Shown: positions 7,785 through 17,940, counted from the stretch's first letter. The stretch: 64,000 nucleotides of DNA from Janthinobacterium agaricidamnosum (GCF_003667705.1 NZ_CP033019.1:3100001-3164000), one strand, 5' to 3'. A program made the numbers and translations. The notes: generated by a model not told the origin, from the letters alone.

Positions 7785-8867
7785 TCAGGCCGCTTTCAGC
7801 GCGGATGCCGTCAACGATGCGCGCACGAGCGGCAGCACGTGTTCGCCGACGCGATAGGCTTCCTCGAAATGAGGGATGGCCGCCAGCACGAAGCTCGACA
7901 CGCCCGCCTGCGCGTACGCTTCCAGCGCGGCGGCCACCTGCGCATAACTGCCCACCAGGGCGCCGTGGGAGCCCGTCTGCGCTTGCGCAAAGCCGGGCCA
8001 GAACGCGGCGGCGCTGCCGTCGGACGGCAGTTCATCTGGCAGGCCCGCGCCGCTGCGGTAACGGCGCGCGTCGCGCAAGGCTTCGTCGAACGTTTCACGG
8101 GCCAGCACGTCGATGCGCAAGCCCGCCGCCACGATGCGGCCCAGCTGGCGCGCCTGCGTTTGCAGGCTGCCGATGGAAGGCTGCAAGTCCGCCAGCGGTG
8201 CCGCATCGAAGACGTGCACGTCGGCCTGGCGCGCCGACAGGGCCAGCGCTTCGGGCGTCTCGCCCGTCAGGTAGATGCCGTTGACGGGATGGTTCGCCAG
8301 CGGGCCCTTGAAGCCGCCGTCCTGCACCTCGAAGAACTTGCCCTTGAAGCTGAACGGCGACGTATTCTGCACGCCGCGCGCCACCGTGATGAATTCATCG
8401 ATGCGGGGCAGAATATCGGCGTCCGGCGCCGCATCGCCCTGGCGCCTGCGCGCCGCCGCATTGCCGCCGTGGCCGATCTGCCAGGCGAAGCGCCCGCCCG
8501 TGAAGCGCTGGAAGCTGACGGCGTTCTTTGCCGCATACACGGCAGAACCCCAGGCCGCGTCGAATTCGGCGATCAGCTTCAGGTGGCGCGTGCTGCGGGC
8601 CAGGTAGCCGGCGACGATCCAGCTTTCATCGCCCTGCGTATCGTGGCGCACCTGGATGCCGTCGAAGCCGGACAGGTCGGCCGCGCGGGCGATCTGGTGC
8701 AGGTAGTCGAAGTAATTGAAGGGCGGACGCGCGCCGCGCGGGTCGCTCACGCCCGCCTGCAGGGGACTGGGCGCGCCAGCGGCCCGTTCGCCCCGGCGCG
8801 TGATGCCGGGCGCCGCGTAACGGCCGTCGCCGCTGGTGGGCAATTGCCAGATGAATTCGATGGTCAT
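7785..8867 (-). CDS. LLM-class FMN-dependent monooxygenase, SsuD paralogue
   Basis: A 360-residue luciferase-like monooxygenase with FTGGRFAWQIGHGGNA near the flavin site and the C-terminal PHFEEAYRVGEHVLP shared with the downstream paralogue. The start at 8867 has AGGAG upstream; longer in-frame extension to 8999 would run through the sigma-54 promoter and activator sites, so I rejected it. It lacks the DSVGQ-type loop of classical SsuD, so its substrate probably differs: a sulfone, a dialkyl sulfide or another sulfonate. It is the first gene of the two-monooxygenase operon. Confidence 0.8.
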   Translation of the reverse strand: MTIEFIWQLPTSGDGRYAAPGITRRGERAAGAPSPLQAGVSDPRGARPPFNYFDYLHQIARAADLSGFDGIQVRHDTQGDESWIVAGYLARSTRHLKLIAEFDAAWGSAVYAAKNAVSFQRFTGGRFAWQIGHGGNAAARRRQGDAAPDADILPRIDEFITVARGVQNTSPFSFKGKFFEVQDGGFKGPLANHPVNGIYLTGETPEALALSARQADVHVFDAAPLADLQPSIGSLQTQARQLGRIVAAGLRIDVLARETFDEALRDARRYRSGAGLPDELPSDGSAAAFWPGFAQAQTGSHGALVGSYAQVAAALEAYAQAGVSSFVLAAIPHFEEAYRVGEHVLPLVRASLTASALKAA

Positions 8868-8937
8868 GCGTGGACTCCTGTCGTGGGTCGAAGAAAACAC
8901 CGCCGCACATTGGCGCGGCGGCCTGCCCTTCCCTCCT

Positions 8938-8953
8938 CGCAGAAAGCATGCCA
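8938..8953 (-). promoter_or_regulatory. Sigma-54 -24/-12 promoter of the two-monooxygenase operon
   Basis: The minus strand reads TGGCATG-CTTT-CTGCG, with exact GG-N10-GC spacing and a good -24 half. The -12 half matches only in the core TGC. The -12 GC is 72 bp from the ATG at 8867, with activator-like elements immediately upstream at 8982-9040. Confidence 0.7.
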
Positions 8954-8981
8954 TGCCCCGTGGGTCCGCCAGCGCCATTCT

Positions 8982-9040
8982 CTGTTGATTTGGCAGCAAT
9001 CAGCTGCATCCACGGCAGCAGCGTGCTGCACGCGCAGCAG
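8982..9040. promoter_or_regulatory. Cluster of three 17-bp putative activator sites upstream of the monooxygenase operon
   Basis: Site 1 at 8982-8998 is CTGTTG-ATTT-GGCAGCA, identical to the best site upstream of the TonB receptor. Site 2 at 9004-9020 is CTGCAT-CCAC-GGCAGCA. Site 3 at 9024-9040 on the minus strand is CTGCTG-CGCG-TGCAGCA. All lie 30-90 bp upstream of the -24 GG at 8951-8952. Confidence 0.6.
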
Positions 9041-9044
9041 CCAT

Positions 9045-9081
9045 GAAAAAAGCCGGAGCCGCAGCGCTGCGGGTCCGGCTC
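9045..9081 (-). terminator. Rho-independent terminator after the SfnR-like gene
   Basis: On the minus strand AGCCGGA (9080-9074) pairs with TCCGGCT (9057-9051), with an additional inner CCCGCAGC/GCTGCGG pairing, followed by six T. It directly follows the stop codon of the regulator at 9101. Confidence 0.8.
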
Positions 9082-9100
9082 CAGGAGATCCATCACGCGC

Positions 9101-10291
<1,191 letters not shown>

Positions 10292-10384
10292 GGGCCGACT
10301 ATACCGCGCGCCATCTGCAGGCGTGAACGAATGGTGCCGCGCTAGCTTATCCGGATTTTGCATATGCGGGCGCTGGCCCCTTGC

Positions 10385-10400
10385 TGGCCCGAAGCTTGCA
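10385..10400 (+). promoter_or_regulatory. Sigma-54 -24/-12 promoter of the NtaA/DszA-type monooxygenase
   Basis: TGGCCCG-AAGC-TTGCA differs from TGGCACG-N4-TTGCA at one base and has exact GG-N10-GC spacing. The -12 GC is 50 bp upstream of ATG 10449. I see no CTGYTG-N4-GGCAGCA element between it and the divergent regulator gene. Confidence 0.8.
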
Positions 10401-10448
10401 TCGGCATTGACGCAGATCATGTTGCCACCCCACCACGGAGCTTCCCCC

Positions 10449-11780
10449 ATGCCAGCACGCCAGCTCGTCCTGAACGTCTTTTTGCAGCGCCACGGCCACC
10501 ACCCTGCCGCCTGGCGCCATCCGTCCGCCAGCGCCAGCGGACGGCCCGACCTGGCCTGGTGGCTGCGCGCCGCCCGGCTGGCCGAGGCGGCCAGGTTCGA
10601 CAGCTTTTTCATCGCCGACTTCATCGGCCGCGCCGGCGACGTCACGGCGGACACGGGCCGCGCCGCCATCGGCCTGCCGTTCGAGCCTTTCACCCTGCTG
10701 TCGGCGATCGCCGCCGTCACGCGCCACATCGGCCTGATCGCCACCGTCAACACGAATTACGAACACCCGTATCACGTGGCGCGCAAATTCAGTTCGCTCG
10801 ACCACCTGAGCGGCGGGCGCGCGGGCTGGAACGTCGTGTCCTCGTTCGGCGAACACACGGCCCGCAATTTCGGCATCGAGGCACCGCGCAGCCACGCGCA
10901 GCGCTATGCGCGGGCCGACGAATTCGTCGCCCTGTCCAAGGCCCTGTGGGATAGCTGGGACGACGATGCCTTCGACCGGCCAGACCGCGCCGGCGGCCGG
11001 TTCTACCAGCCGGCAGCGGGCCATGCGCTCGATTTCCAGGGCGAGTATTTCGCCTCGCAAGGCTTGCTGGACTTGCCCCGTCCCGTGCAGGGCCACCCCG
11101 TGCTGGTCCAGGCGGGCAATTCCGAGACGGGCCGCGAATTTGCCGCGCGGCTGGCCGAGATGGTGTACTGCTCCGCCACCTCGCTGCCCGTGGCGCAGGC
11201 GTATTACGCGGACGTGAAAGACCGCATGGCGACATACGGACGCACGGAAGATCAATTGAAAGTCACGCCCGGGCTGTCCGTCGTGGTGGCCGAATCGGAC
11301 CAGCAGGCGCAGGACCAGTTCGGCGAGCTGCAGTCGCTGGTCGACTTCAGCAAGCTGGAATTTGGCGGCTTCGATTTGTCCGGCTACCCGCTCGACGGCC
11401 CCCTGCCCGACCTGCCCTACGCGGCCGGCGACAACGGCAAGGGACGTTTCCAGCAGCAGCTGGAGCTTGCCCGCCGCGAGCACCTGACCTTGCGCCAGCT
11501 GGTGCTGCGCTTTCGCGTGGCGCGCGGCCACCTGCAAGCGATCGGCTCCGTCAAGACGGTGGCCGACGTGATGGAGCAGTGGTTCGTGGAACGGGGCGCG
11601 GACGGCTTCAACGTCGTGCCGCCGCTGCTGCCGCAAGGTTTCGATAACTTTACGCGGCTGGTGGTGCCGGAACTGCAGCGGCGCGGCCTGTTCCGCACCG
11701 AGTATGCCAGCAGCACCCTGCGCGGCCACCTGGACCTCGACCGGCCCGCCAACCCGCATACGCGGGCGCGGGCCGCCTGA
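10449..11780 (+). CDS. NtaA/SnaA/DszA/SoxA-family FMN-dependent monooxygenase
   Basis: A 443-residue luciferase-like monooxygenase of the nitrilotriacetate monooxygenase/DszA type. Family segments include [36 protein letters not shown] and the C-terminal [10 protein letters not shown]. Members use FMNH2 and O2 to oxidise aminocarboxylates, sulfones or dialkyl sulfides. In this sigma-54 sulfur island, a sulfone or sulfide oxygenase feeding the SsuD-like enzymes is the natural guess. The start at 10449 is chosen because the sigma-54 promoter lies just upstream and would be inside any longer form. Its TGA abuts the convergent hmgA stop (TGATCA). Confidence 0.85.
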   Translation: MPARQLVLNVFLQRHGHHPAAWRHPSASASGRPDLAWWLRAARLAEAARFDSFFIADFIGRAGDVTADTGRAAIGLPFEPFTLLSAIAAVTRHIGLIATVNTNYEHPYHVARKFSSLDHLSGGRAGWNVVSSFGEHTARNFGIEAPRSHAQRYARADEFVALSKALWDSWDDDAFDRPDRAGGRFYQPAAGHALDFQGEYFASQGLLDLPRPVQGHPVLVQAGNSETGREFAARLAEMVYCSATSLPVAQAYYADVKDRMATYGRTEDQLKVTPGLSVVVAESDQQAQDQFGELQSLVDFSKLEFGGFDLSGYPLDGPLPDLPYAAGDNGKGRFQQQLELARREHLTLRQLVLRFRVARGHLQAIGSVKTVADVMEQWFVERGADGFNVVPPLLPQGFDNFTRLVVPELQRRGLFRTEYASSTLRGHLDLDRPANPHTRARAA

Positions 11781-13085
11781 TCAATCAGGATCCGGATCGA
11801 AATGCTTGCGCAAGCCTTGCCAGCACTCGAAATAATCGTGTTGCAGCAGGCCGCCGTCCAGCGCGAACGGCGTGGGCTTGAGGATGGTGCGCGTCTCGAA
11901 CATGAAGGCCATGGTGTCGGCCACCTTCGCGGGCGCGGACGTGTCGCTGTGCGAGGCTTTCTCGAACGTCTGCGCATCGGGACCGTGGCCGGACATGCAG
12001 TTGTGCAGGCTGGCGCCGCCCGGCACGAAACCGGCCGCCTTGGCGTCGTACACGCCGTGGATCAAGCCCATGAATTCGCTGGCCACGTTGCGGTGGAACC
12101 AGGGCGGGCGGAACGTGTGCTCGGCGGCCAGCCAGCGGGGCGGGAAGATGGCGAAGTCGATGGCGCCGAACAGCGGATTTTCGCTCGGCGCCTGCAGCAC
12201 GAGGAAGATCGACGGATCCGGATGGTCGTAGCTGATCGAGCCGATGACATTGAAGCGGCGCAAATCGTATTTGTACGGTGCGTAATTGCCATGCCAGGCG
12301 ACGACGTCGAGCGGTGAATGGTCGAGCGTCGTGCGCCACAGGTGGCCGCCGAACTTGGCCACCAATTCGCAATCGCCGTCGATATCCTCGTAGGCCGCGT
12401 GCGGCGTGAGGAAGTCGCGGCTGTTGGCCAGGCCATTCGAGCCGATGGGCCCCATGTCCGGTAGGCGGAAAGCCGTGCCGAAATTTTCGCAGACATAGCC
12501 GCGCGCCTTGCCGTCCGGCAGGGTCACGCGGAAGCGCACGCCGCGCGGGATCACGGCGATTTCCTGCGGTTCCAGTTCGATCAAGCCCAGTTCCGTGGCA
12601 ATCGCCAGCCGCCCTTCCTGCGGCACGACCAGCAATTCGCCGTCGGCCGAATAAAAGAAGCGCTGCATGGAGCGGTTGGCCGCGTACACGTGGATGGCGC
12701 AGCCGCTCATCGCTTCGGCGCTGCCGTTTCCCGCCATCGTTTGCCAGCCATCGATGAAATCGACCGGCGTGGCGTCGTCGGGCAGCGGCAGCGGGTCCCA
12801 GCGCAGCTGGTTCGGCGGCGTCGGCGGCATGGCGTGGAAATCGCTGACGATGCGCGTGTTTTCAGCCAATGTAAACGGCGGATGCTGGCTGGCGGGACGG
12901 ATGCGGTACAGCCAGGAACGCCGGTTCTGCGCGCGCGGCGCCGTAAACGCCGTGCCCGACAATTGTTCCGCATACAGGCCCAGCGGCGCTTGCTGCGGCG
13001 AATTTTGCCCCTGCGGCAAGGCACCGGGGATGGCTTCCGTGGCAAACTCGTTGCCGAAGCCGCTTTGGTAGCCGGCGCCTATCAT
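11781..13085 (-). CDS. hmgA: Homogentisate 1,2-dioxygenase
   Basis: Ring-cleaving non-haem Fe(II) dioxygenase converting homogentisate to maleylacetoacetate. It is 434 aa, normal for the family. The N-terminal [13 protein letters not shown] is diagnostic. The iron-binding region is intact, with [15 protein letters not shown] supplying His and Glu ligands and [12 protein letters not shown] the second His. ATG 13085 overlaps the stop of the small MhaB-like gene, so the two are coupled. The isomerase and fumarylacetoacetate hydrolase genes needed to finish the pathway are not in this window. Confidence 0.95.
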   Translation of the reverse strand: MIGAGYQSGFGNEFATEAIPGALPQGQNSPQQAPLGLYAEQLSGTAFTAPRAQNRRSWLYRIRPASQHPPFTLAENTRIVSDFHAMPPTPPNQLRWDPLPLPDDATPVDFIDGWQTMAGNGSAEAMSGCAIHVYAANRSMQRFFYSADGELLVVPQEGRLAIATELGLIELEPQEIAVIPRGVRFRVTLPDGKARGYVCENFGTAFRLPDMGPIGSNGLANSRDFLTPHAAYEDIDGDCELVAKFGGHLWRTTLDHSPLDVVAWHGNYAPYKYDLRRFNVIGSISYDHPDPSIFLVLQAPSENPLFGAIDFAIFPPRWLAAEHTFRPPWFHRNVASEFMGLIHGVYDAKAAGFVPGGASLHNCMSGHGPDAQTFEKASHSDTSAPAKVADTMAFMFETRTILKPTPFALDGGLLQHDYFECWQGLRKHFDPDPD

Positions 13086-13267
13086 GCGCGCTCCGCCAGG
13101 CCGTCGGCCGCGTCGCGCAGCAAGCCTTGCACCACGTCGGCCTGGCCGATGGCGCCCATGGCCAGCAAGGCGAAGCGGGCCAGGAACAGCGGCGAGCGCT
13201 GCTCGCCCAGGCCGCCCATGGTGTGGCACAGCTCGGTGTATAAATTATCGAGTTCGATGTCGGTCAT
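13082..13267 (-). CDS. Small MhaB-like coupling protein (DUF2783 type)
   Basis: A 61-residue acidic, helical protein beginning [14 protein letters not shown], with start 13267 supported by AGGAG about 7 bases upstream. It is coupled to hmgA by an ATGA overlap and follows the FAD hydroxylase gene. In Pseudomonas putida U the 3-hydroxyphenylacetate hydroxylase is a flavoprotein (MhaA) plus a small protein (MhaB), and the gene order here matches that pair. I infer the same coupling role. Family assignment to DUF2783 is from memory of size and context, not a search. Confidence 0.6.
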   Translation of the reverse strand: MTDIELDNLYTELCHTMGGLGEQRSPLFLARFALLAMGAIGQADVVQGLLRDAADGLAERA

Positions 13268-13322
13268 ATGATCTCCTGATTTACTGTGCTCTTCCTTCGT
13301 TAACCCAAAAAGCGGAAGAGCT

Positions 13323-13363
13323 GGGGTCGGACCCTCAGGGACTCGGCGCCCCCGTCCGACCCC
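13323..13363. repeat. Dispersed GGGGTCAGACCC-type palindrome, copy 2 (variant)
   Basis: Arms GGGGTCGGAC (13323-13332) and GTCCGACCCC (13354-13363) carry a compensatory G/C change relative to the other copies, keeping the stem paired. The loop is longer (21 bases). It lies inside the apparent mha-hmg operon, between the FAD hydroxylase and the small coupling gene. The right flank CCGGAATTTGC is shared with copy 3. Confidence 0.75.
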
Positions 13364-13385
13364 GGAATTTGCCACTGGGTTTGGT

Positions 13386-15053
13386 TCAAGACAACGCGCG
13401 TTTCAATGCATCCGCCACCTGCCCCACCCTCACCTCGCGCCAGCGCCCCAGCACGTGCCCATCCGGGCGCACGAGATAAAACGTGCCGGGCTGCGCGTCG
13501 AACAGCGAGCATACCTGCGCCGTATGGTCCCAGGCGCCCCCTTGCGCCCCGCTGCGGGCGATCGCCACGGTCGTCAACGGCAAGCTGTCGCCCAGCGCCA
13601 GCAGTTCCGCTGGCACCGCGCCATCGTCGCTGAAATACAGGCCCGTGAAATGGCCATCCGCGCGTTTGAGCAAATCGGTAATATACCGCGCTTTTTGACC
13701 GCCGTTGTGCGGCAGCGCGAGCGGGCACTCGGGCAAGACCGTGCCCGGCGCGGGACCGGCCGTGAACACGTCCAGCTCAGGCGCATTCAAGGCCGATTGC
13801 GCATACGCGATGGCGCTGGTCTGGCGCGGGTTGATCAGCGAGCGCACGTGCGCATGCTTGCCCGCCAGGCCCAGCACGGCCGTGCGCATCAGCTCGAAGG
13901 CAAACGTGGGCGGCGCCATGAATTCCGTGCTTTTCGTGCCGTGACGCAGGTTTTCATGGGCGGCGAACACGCGTTCGTTCGAATAGCTGTCGAGCAAGCT
14001 ATCCGGCGCCCGGCCCTTGACGACGTAGGCGAGCTTCCAGGCCAGATTGTCCGCATCGTCGATGCCGGAATTGGCCCCACGCACGCCGAAGATGGGCACC
14101 AGGTGGGCCGCATCGCCCGCGAACAACACGGCGCCGTGCCGGTATTTTTCCAGTGTCAGCGCGTTGGCCTTGTAGATGGTGATCCACACGGGATGCCATG
14201 GCTGTGTCTCCCCCATCATGGCCAGCAGGCTGTCCACGCGCGGCGCCACGTTTTCCAGCAGCACGGCCGCCTGCGCATCCTCGTCGTCGCGCAGCTGGTA
14301 GTCGATGCGCCAGATATCGTCTGGCTGCTTGTGCACCAGCACGGTCGAGCCGGGGTTCGACGGCGGGTCGAAATACGCGAGGCGCTCCGTGGGGCGCTCG
14401 CTTTTCAGATGGATATCGACGATCACATAGCGGCCTTCATAGCTGGTGCCCTGCAATTTCAAGCCCAACGCCTCGCGCACGACGCTGCGCCCGCCATCGG
14501 CCGCCACCAGCCAGTCCGTGTCGATGGTGTAGGTGTCATCGGGCGTGGCCAGCGTGACCGTGGCGCCATCGGCGCGCTGCTGCACGCCAGTGACGCGCGT
14601 TTGCCAGCGGATATCGATCAGCTCGCTCTGGCGTTCGGCCGCGTCGAGCAGGAATTGCTCGATATGGTATTGCGCCAGGTTGACCATCGGCGGCAATTTC
14701 TGGTTCGCGTCTTGCGGCATCGTAAAGTGCAGCACTTCCTCGTCGCGGTAAAAGCTGCGGCCGCCCGCCCATGGCAAGCCTTTGCTGATAAAACCGTCGA
14801 GCGCACCGAGGCGATCGATGATTTCCAGGCTGCGCCGCGAGATGCAGATGGCGCGGCTGCCCGTGCAAACGCCATCGTCCGCCTCGATCAGCACCGAGCG
14901 CACGCCGTGGCGCGCCAGGCCCAGGGCCGTGGCCAGGCCCACGGGGCCGCCGCCGACGATCAGGACCGGCACGTGCTGCGTGCCGGCACCCGCAGGCTTG
15001 CCGGGCGGATACACTTTCGGCACATGGGGATAAGGGTGAAACGTGTCGCGCAT
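13386..15053 (-). CDS. FAD-dependent aromatic hydroxylase, MhaA-like (3-hydroxyphenylacetate 6-hydroxylase candidate)
   Basis: A 555-residue class A flavoprotein monooxygenase of the PheA/MhpA type. FAD-binding GGGPVG lies at residues 34-39, the DG motif is WLVAADGGRS, and the second FAD motif is LFAGDAAHLVPIFG. A thioredoxin-like C-terminal domain is typical of the group. A 60-kDa hydroxylase followed by a 60-residue partner and hmgA is the arrangement expected for conversion of 3-hydroxyphenylacetate to homogentisate. MhpA-type or 3-hydroxybenzoate hydroxylase activity is the alternative. The promoter is probably upstream of the MFS gene, 12 bp away. Confidence 0.75.
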   Translation of the reverse strand: MRDTFHPYPHVPKVYPPGKPAGAGTQHVPVLIVGGGPVGLATALGLARHGVRSVLIEADDGVCTGSRAICISRRSLEIIDRLGALDGFISKGLPWAGGRSFYRDEEVLHFTMPQDANQKLPPMVNLAQYHIEQFLLDAAERQSELIDIRWQTRVTGVQQRADGATVTLATPDDTYTIDTDWLVAADGGRSVVREALGLKLQGTSYEGRYVIVDIHLKSERPTERLAYFDPPSNPGSTVLVHKQPDDIWRIDYQLRDDEDAQAAVLLENVAPRVDSLLAMMGETQPWHPVWITIYKANALTLEKYRHGAVLFAGDAAHLVPIFGVRGANSGIDDADNLAWKLAYVVKGRAPDSLLDSYSNERVFAAHENLRHGTKSTEFMAPPTFAFELMRTAVLGLAGKHAHVRSLINPRQTSAIAYAQSALNAPELDVFTAGPAPGTVLPECPLALPHNGGQKARYITDLLKRADGHFTGLYFSDDGAVPAELLALGDSLPLTTVAIARSGAQGGAWDHTAQVCSLFDAQPGTFYLVRPDGHVLGRWREVRVGQVADALKRALS

Positions 15054-15065
15054 GATGGTGTCCTC

Positions 15066-16418
15066 TCAAGAATGTGTTTTGCCGCCGCGCGCGATGGGCA
15101 GGGTCAGCACGATGGCCGAGCCCGCCACCAGCAGCACGCTGGCATACAGCAAGCCCGTGGCAAAGCTGTGCGTGAAATCCTTCAGCCAGCCCACGACGAC
15201 GGGATTGAGGGCCGAGCCGATATTGCCCGTGGCATTGATGACGGCGATGCCGATGGCGCGTGCGCCCAGGCTCAGGGCCCGGTCCGGCGTGGTCCAGAAG
15301 ACCGACATGGCCGTGTAGGCGCCCGTCGAGGCCATGCACACGCCCAGCAACTGCAGCACGGGTTTGCCAGAATAGGCGGTCAAGAGCCAACCGCCGGCCG
15401 ACAGCAGCATGGGCCAGACGATATGCCAGCGGCGCTCCTGCAAGCGGTCCGAGCGGCGGCCCCAGACGATCATGCCGATCACGGTGCACACTTGCGGTAT
15501 CGCCGCCAGCAGCCCGATCTGGGTGTTGCTGGCGCCGCTATTGAAACTTTTCACGATCAGCGGCGTCCACACGGCCACCATGGCCAGGGTATTCACCAGG
15601 CAAAAGTAGGCGATGCCGAATTTCAGCACGGTGGGCGACAGCATTTCCGCCAGCACGGAGACTTTTTGCCGGGGCGCATCAGGCTTGTGCTCGGCGGCCA
15701 GCATGCGCGCCAGCACCTGCTGTTCCAGCTTGCACAGCCAGTTTGCCTTGTTGGGCGAGTCGTCAAGGTAGCCGTAGACGGCCAGGCCCAGCAGCACGGA
15801 AGGCATGCCTTCGAGCAAGAACAGCCATTGCCAGCCTTTCAAGCCCCAGTGACCGTCCAGCCCCAGGATCAGGCCTGACAGGGCCGAACCGATGGCGGCC
15901 GTGACGGGCATGGCGATCATGAACAGGGCATTGGCCCGTGCCCGGTAGGCGCTGGGAAACCAGTACGTGAGGTAGAGCAGCATGCCGGGCAGAAAGCCCG
16001 CCTCCGTCACGCCCACTAAAAAGCGCAGCGCATACAAGCTGGCCGGGCCGCTGGCGAACAGGGTCGCCGTCGAGGCCAGGCCCCAGGCGATCATCATGCT
16101 GCCGATCCATTTACGGGCGCCGATACGCGCCAGCACGATGTTGCTGGGAATGCTGCAGGCAATGTAGGCGATGTAAAACAGGGTGGTGGCAAAGCCGAAC
16201 TGGGTGCCGGACAGGCCCAGGTCTTGCATCATGGTCAGGCCGGCAAAGCCGATGTTGATGCGGTCAAGAAAGGAAAACACGAACAGCAGGAACAGAAATC
16301 CCAGCAGATGGCGCGATACCTTGCGCATCACCTGCTGTTCCAGTTGCACGCTGGCCGCGTCGAGGACGGGCGCCGGGGTGGCGGCGATGGCGGGGGTGGC
16401 CCCTTGGGCGATGGTCAT
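15066..16418 (-). CDS. MFS transporter, anion:cation symporter family (aromatic acid uptake)
   Basis: A 450-residue 12-helix major facilitator. The loop between helices 2 and 3 (IPSNIVLARIGARKW) and the central cytoplasmic loop match the anion:cation symporter group that includes the 4-hydroxyphenylacetate permease HpaX. I chose ATG 16418, which has GGAG 7 bases upstream, over ATG 16430. It is the first gene of a run MFS-hydroxylase-coupling protein-hmgA on the minus strand, so its substrate is likely a hydroxyphenylacetate. Substrate is inference. Confidence 0.82.
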   Translation of the reverse strand: MTIAQGATPAIAATPAPVLDAASVQLEQQVMRKVSRHLLGFLFLLFVFSFLDRINIGFAGLTMMQDLGLSGTQFGFATTLFYIAYIACSIPSNIVLARIGARKWIGSMMIAWGLASTATLFASGPASLYALRFLVGVTEAGFLPGMLLYLTYWFPSAYRARANALFMIAMPVTAAIGSALSGLILGLDGHWGLKGWQWLFLLEGMPSVLLGLAVYGYLDDSPNKANWLCKLEQQVLARMLAAEHKPDAPRQKVSVLAEMLSPTVLKFGIAYFCLVNTLAMVAVWTPLIVKSFNSGASNTQIGLLAAIPQVCTVIGMIVWGRRSDRLQERRWHIVWPMLLSAGGWLLTAYSGKPVLQLLGVCMASTGAYTAMSVFWTTPDRALSLGARAIGIAVINATGNIGSALNPVVVGWLKDFTHSFATGLLYASVLLVAGSAIVLTLPIARGGKTHS

Positions 16419-16511
16419 GCAGGTCTCCATAAGGTGTCGCCCTCCCCTTGTTGATTTTATTGGGTGAGAGCGGCCGGGTGATCCCGGCTTGCAACACAGT
16501 ATGCAGACGCG

Positions 16512-16552
16512 CGCCGCGAACCCTGTCCCCATTTTGGGGACATTTCGCGGCG
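16512..16552. promoter_or_regulatory. Strong nested palindrome upstream of the MFS-mha-hmg operon
   Basis: The core TGTCCCCATTTTGGGGACA (16524-16542) is a perfect palindromic stem with a 3-base centre. It is flanked by outer arms CGCCGCGAA (16512-16520) and TTCGCGGCG (16544-16552). It sits about 95 bp upstream of the MFS start and 40 bp after the LuxR regulator stop. It could be the operator of that regulator or a read-through-limiting hairpin; there is no T-tract. Confidence 0.6.
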
Positions 16553-16593
16553 AACACCGTCAAAAAGGCGGAGCCGTCCCTACGTCCAAGGGA

Positions 16594-17412
16594 CTAGACA
16601 GGCGCTGGCGCCATGCACAGGGCAAACAACTGGCGCTGGCTGGAAATGCCCAGGCGTTTATACGCGCGCTTCTGGTAGGTGATGACGCTCGATGGCTGCA
16701 GGCCCATGGTCTCGGCGATTTCCACGGCCGTGAAGCCTTCGAGCACACAGCGCAGCACGTCCAGTTCGCGCTTGCTCAAGGCGGGACAATGCTGGCGCAG
16801 CCTGGCCAGCATCATGGGCGCGACACCCTGCGCGGGCTGGCCGTTCAAGCTGTAGTGGTGCCTGGCCGCATGGGCGAACAGCGGTGACAGGGTTTCGATG
16901 GCGGCGATTTCGCCAGGCTGGAACTGGCCCTGGCTGCTGTCGCGGTAAAAATTGACGGACAACCAGATATCGCCGGCCGGCTGCACCAGCAGGGACAGCC
17001 GGTCCGAGACATTCGGTTTTTGATAGCAGGTGGCGCGGTAGCCGGGATGGTCGATCTCGTCGGTCGCTTGCTGGTGCAGCACGATGGCGGGATCGATTTT
17101 CCGCCCGGGCGCGGGCGCGATCACGCGCTGGTTGCCGTCGAGCGCATAGTAATGGCGCGCGTAGCTGTCCGCGATATCCTGCAGGAAACGTCCGCCGCGC
17201 CGGTCGGCCACGGCCACCGTGCGGGGCCGGTTGCCGAATTCATAGGCAAAGATCGTGCACTGGGAAATGGGCGCGGCCGTGCTGACCGTCTTCAGGATGG
17301 CCCCGGCGACGGCATTCACGTCGGCATGGCCGATGGCGGCCACCAGGTCGAGGGCGCGCCCCAGATCCAGCTGCCCCTCGGCCTGCCGCCGCTCCACCTG
17401 CCAATAGCGCAT
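16594..17412 (-). CDS. Solo LuxR-family regulator of the aromatic catabolic operon
   Basis: A 272-residue protein with an N-terminal region of unknown ligand specificity and a C-terminal GerE-type helix-turn-helix at roughly residues 205-265 (LSKRELDVLRCVLEG, then TAVEIAETMGLQPSSVITYQ). There is no receiver or Walker motif and no luxI-like gene nearby. It lies directly upstream of the MFS-hydroxylase-hmgA genes on the same strand, so I infer it senses a hydroxyphenylacetate and acts at the palindrome at 16512-16552. It starts 18 bp after the msrA stop. Confidence 0.75.
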   Translation of the reverse strand: MRYWQVERRQAEGQLDLGRALDLVAAIGHADVNAVAGAILKTVSTAAPISQCTIFAYEFGNRPRTVAVADRRGGRFLQDIADSYARHYYALDGNQRVIAPAPGRKIDPAIVLHQQATDEIDHPGYRATCYQKPNVSDRLSLLVQPAGDIWLSVNFYRDSSQGQFQPGEIAAIETLSPLFAHAARHHYSLNGQPAQGVAPMMLARLRQHCPALSKRELDVLRCVLEGFTAVEIAETMGLQPSSVITYQKRAYKRLGISSQRQLFALCMAPAPV

Positions 17413-17430
17413 GGCCGTCTCCCGTGACGC

Positions 17431-17940
17431 TTATTGTTGACGCTGCGGCAAGACCCAGTCCGGCCGGATGTAGTGGCAGGTGTAGCCGTGCGGCAAGCGC
17501 TGCAGATAATCCTGGTGCTCCGGTTCCGCTTCCCAGAACGGGCCGGCCGGCGCCACTTCCGTCACCACCTTGCCGGGCCACAGGCCGGAGGCGTCGACGT
17601 CGCGGATGGTGTCTTCGGCCACGCGCTTTTGCTCGTCGTTCGTGTAGAAGATGGCCGAACGGTAGCTCGTGCCGCGGTCGTTGCCCTGGCGGTCCGGCGT
17701 GCTGGGATCGTGGATCTGGAAGAAGAATTCCAGGATCTTGCGGTAGCTGATGGTGCTCGGGTCGAAGATGATCTCGATCGCTTCCGCATGCGTGCCGTGG
17801 TTGCGGTAGGTGGCGTTGGCGACGTCGCCGCCGCTGTAGCCCACGCGCGTGGCAAGCACGCCCGGATAGCGGCGCAGCAAGTCTTGCACACCCCAGAAGC
17901 AGCCGCCGGCCAGGATCGCGGTTTCGTTGTCTTGTGCCAT
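17431..17940 (-). CDS. msrA: Peptide methionine (S)-S-oxide reductase
   Basis: A 169-residue MsrA. The catalytic motif GCFWG is at residues 13-17 with nucleophile Cys14, followed by [20 protein letters not shown] and the C-terminal HQDYLQR. It reduces S-epimers of methionine sulfoxide in proteins after oxidative damage. There is no fused MsrB domain. It stands between the LuxR regulator and the metallo-hydrolase and is probably independently transcribed. Confidence 0.95.
   Translation of the reverse strand: MAQDNETAILAGGCFWGVQDLLRRYPGVLATRVGYSGGDVANATYRNHGTHAEAIEIIFDPSTISYRKILEFFFQIHDPSTPDRQGNDRGTSYRSAIFYTNDEQKRVAEDTIRDVDASGLWPGKVVTEVAPAGPFWEAEPEHQDYLQRLPHGYTCHYIRPDWVLPQRQQ

Noticed and set aside
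10292..10753. N-terminal extension of the SfnR-like protein in the same frame
   Set aside because: It would run through the divergent monooxygenase start and the sigma-54 promoter at 10385-10400. ATG 10291 gives a normal SfnR length.
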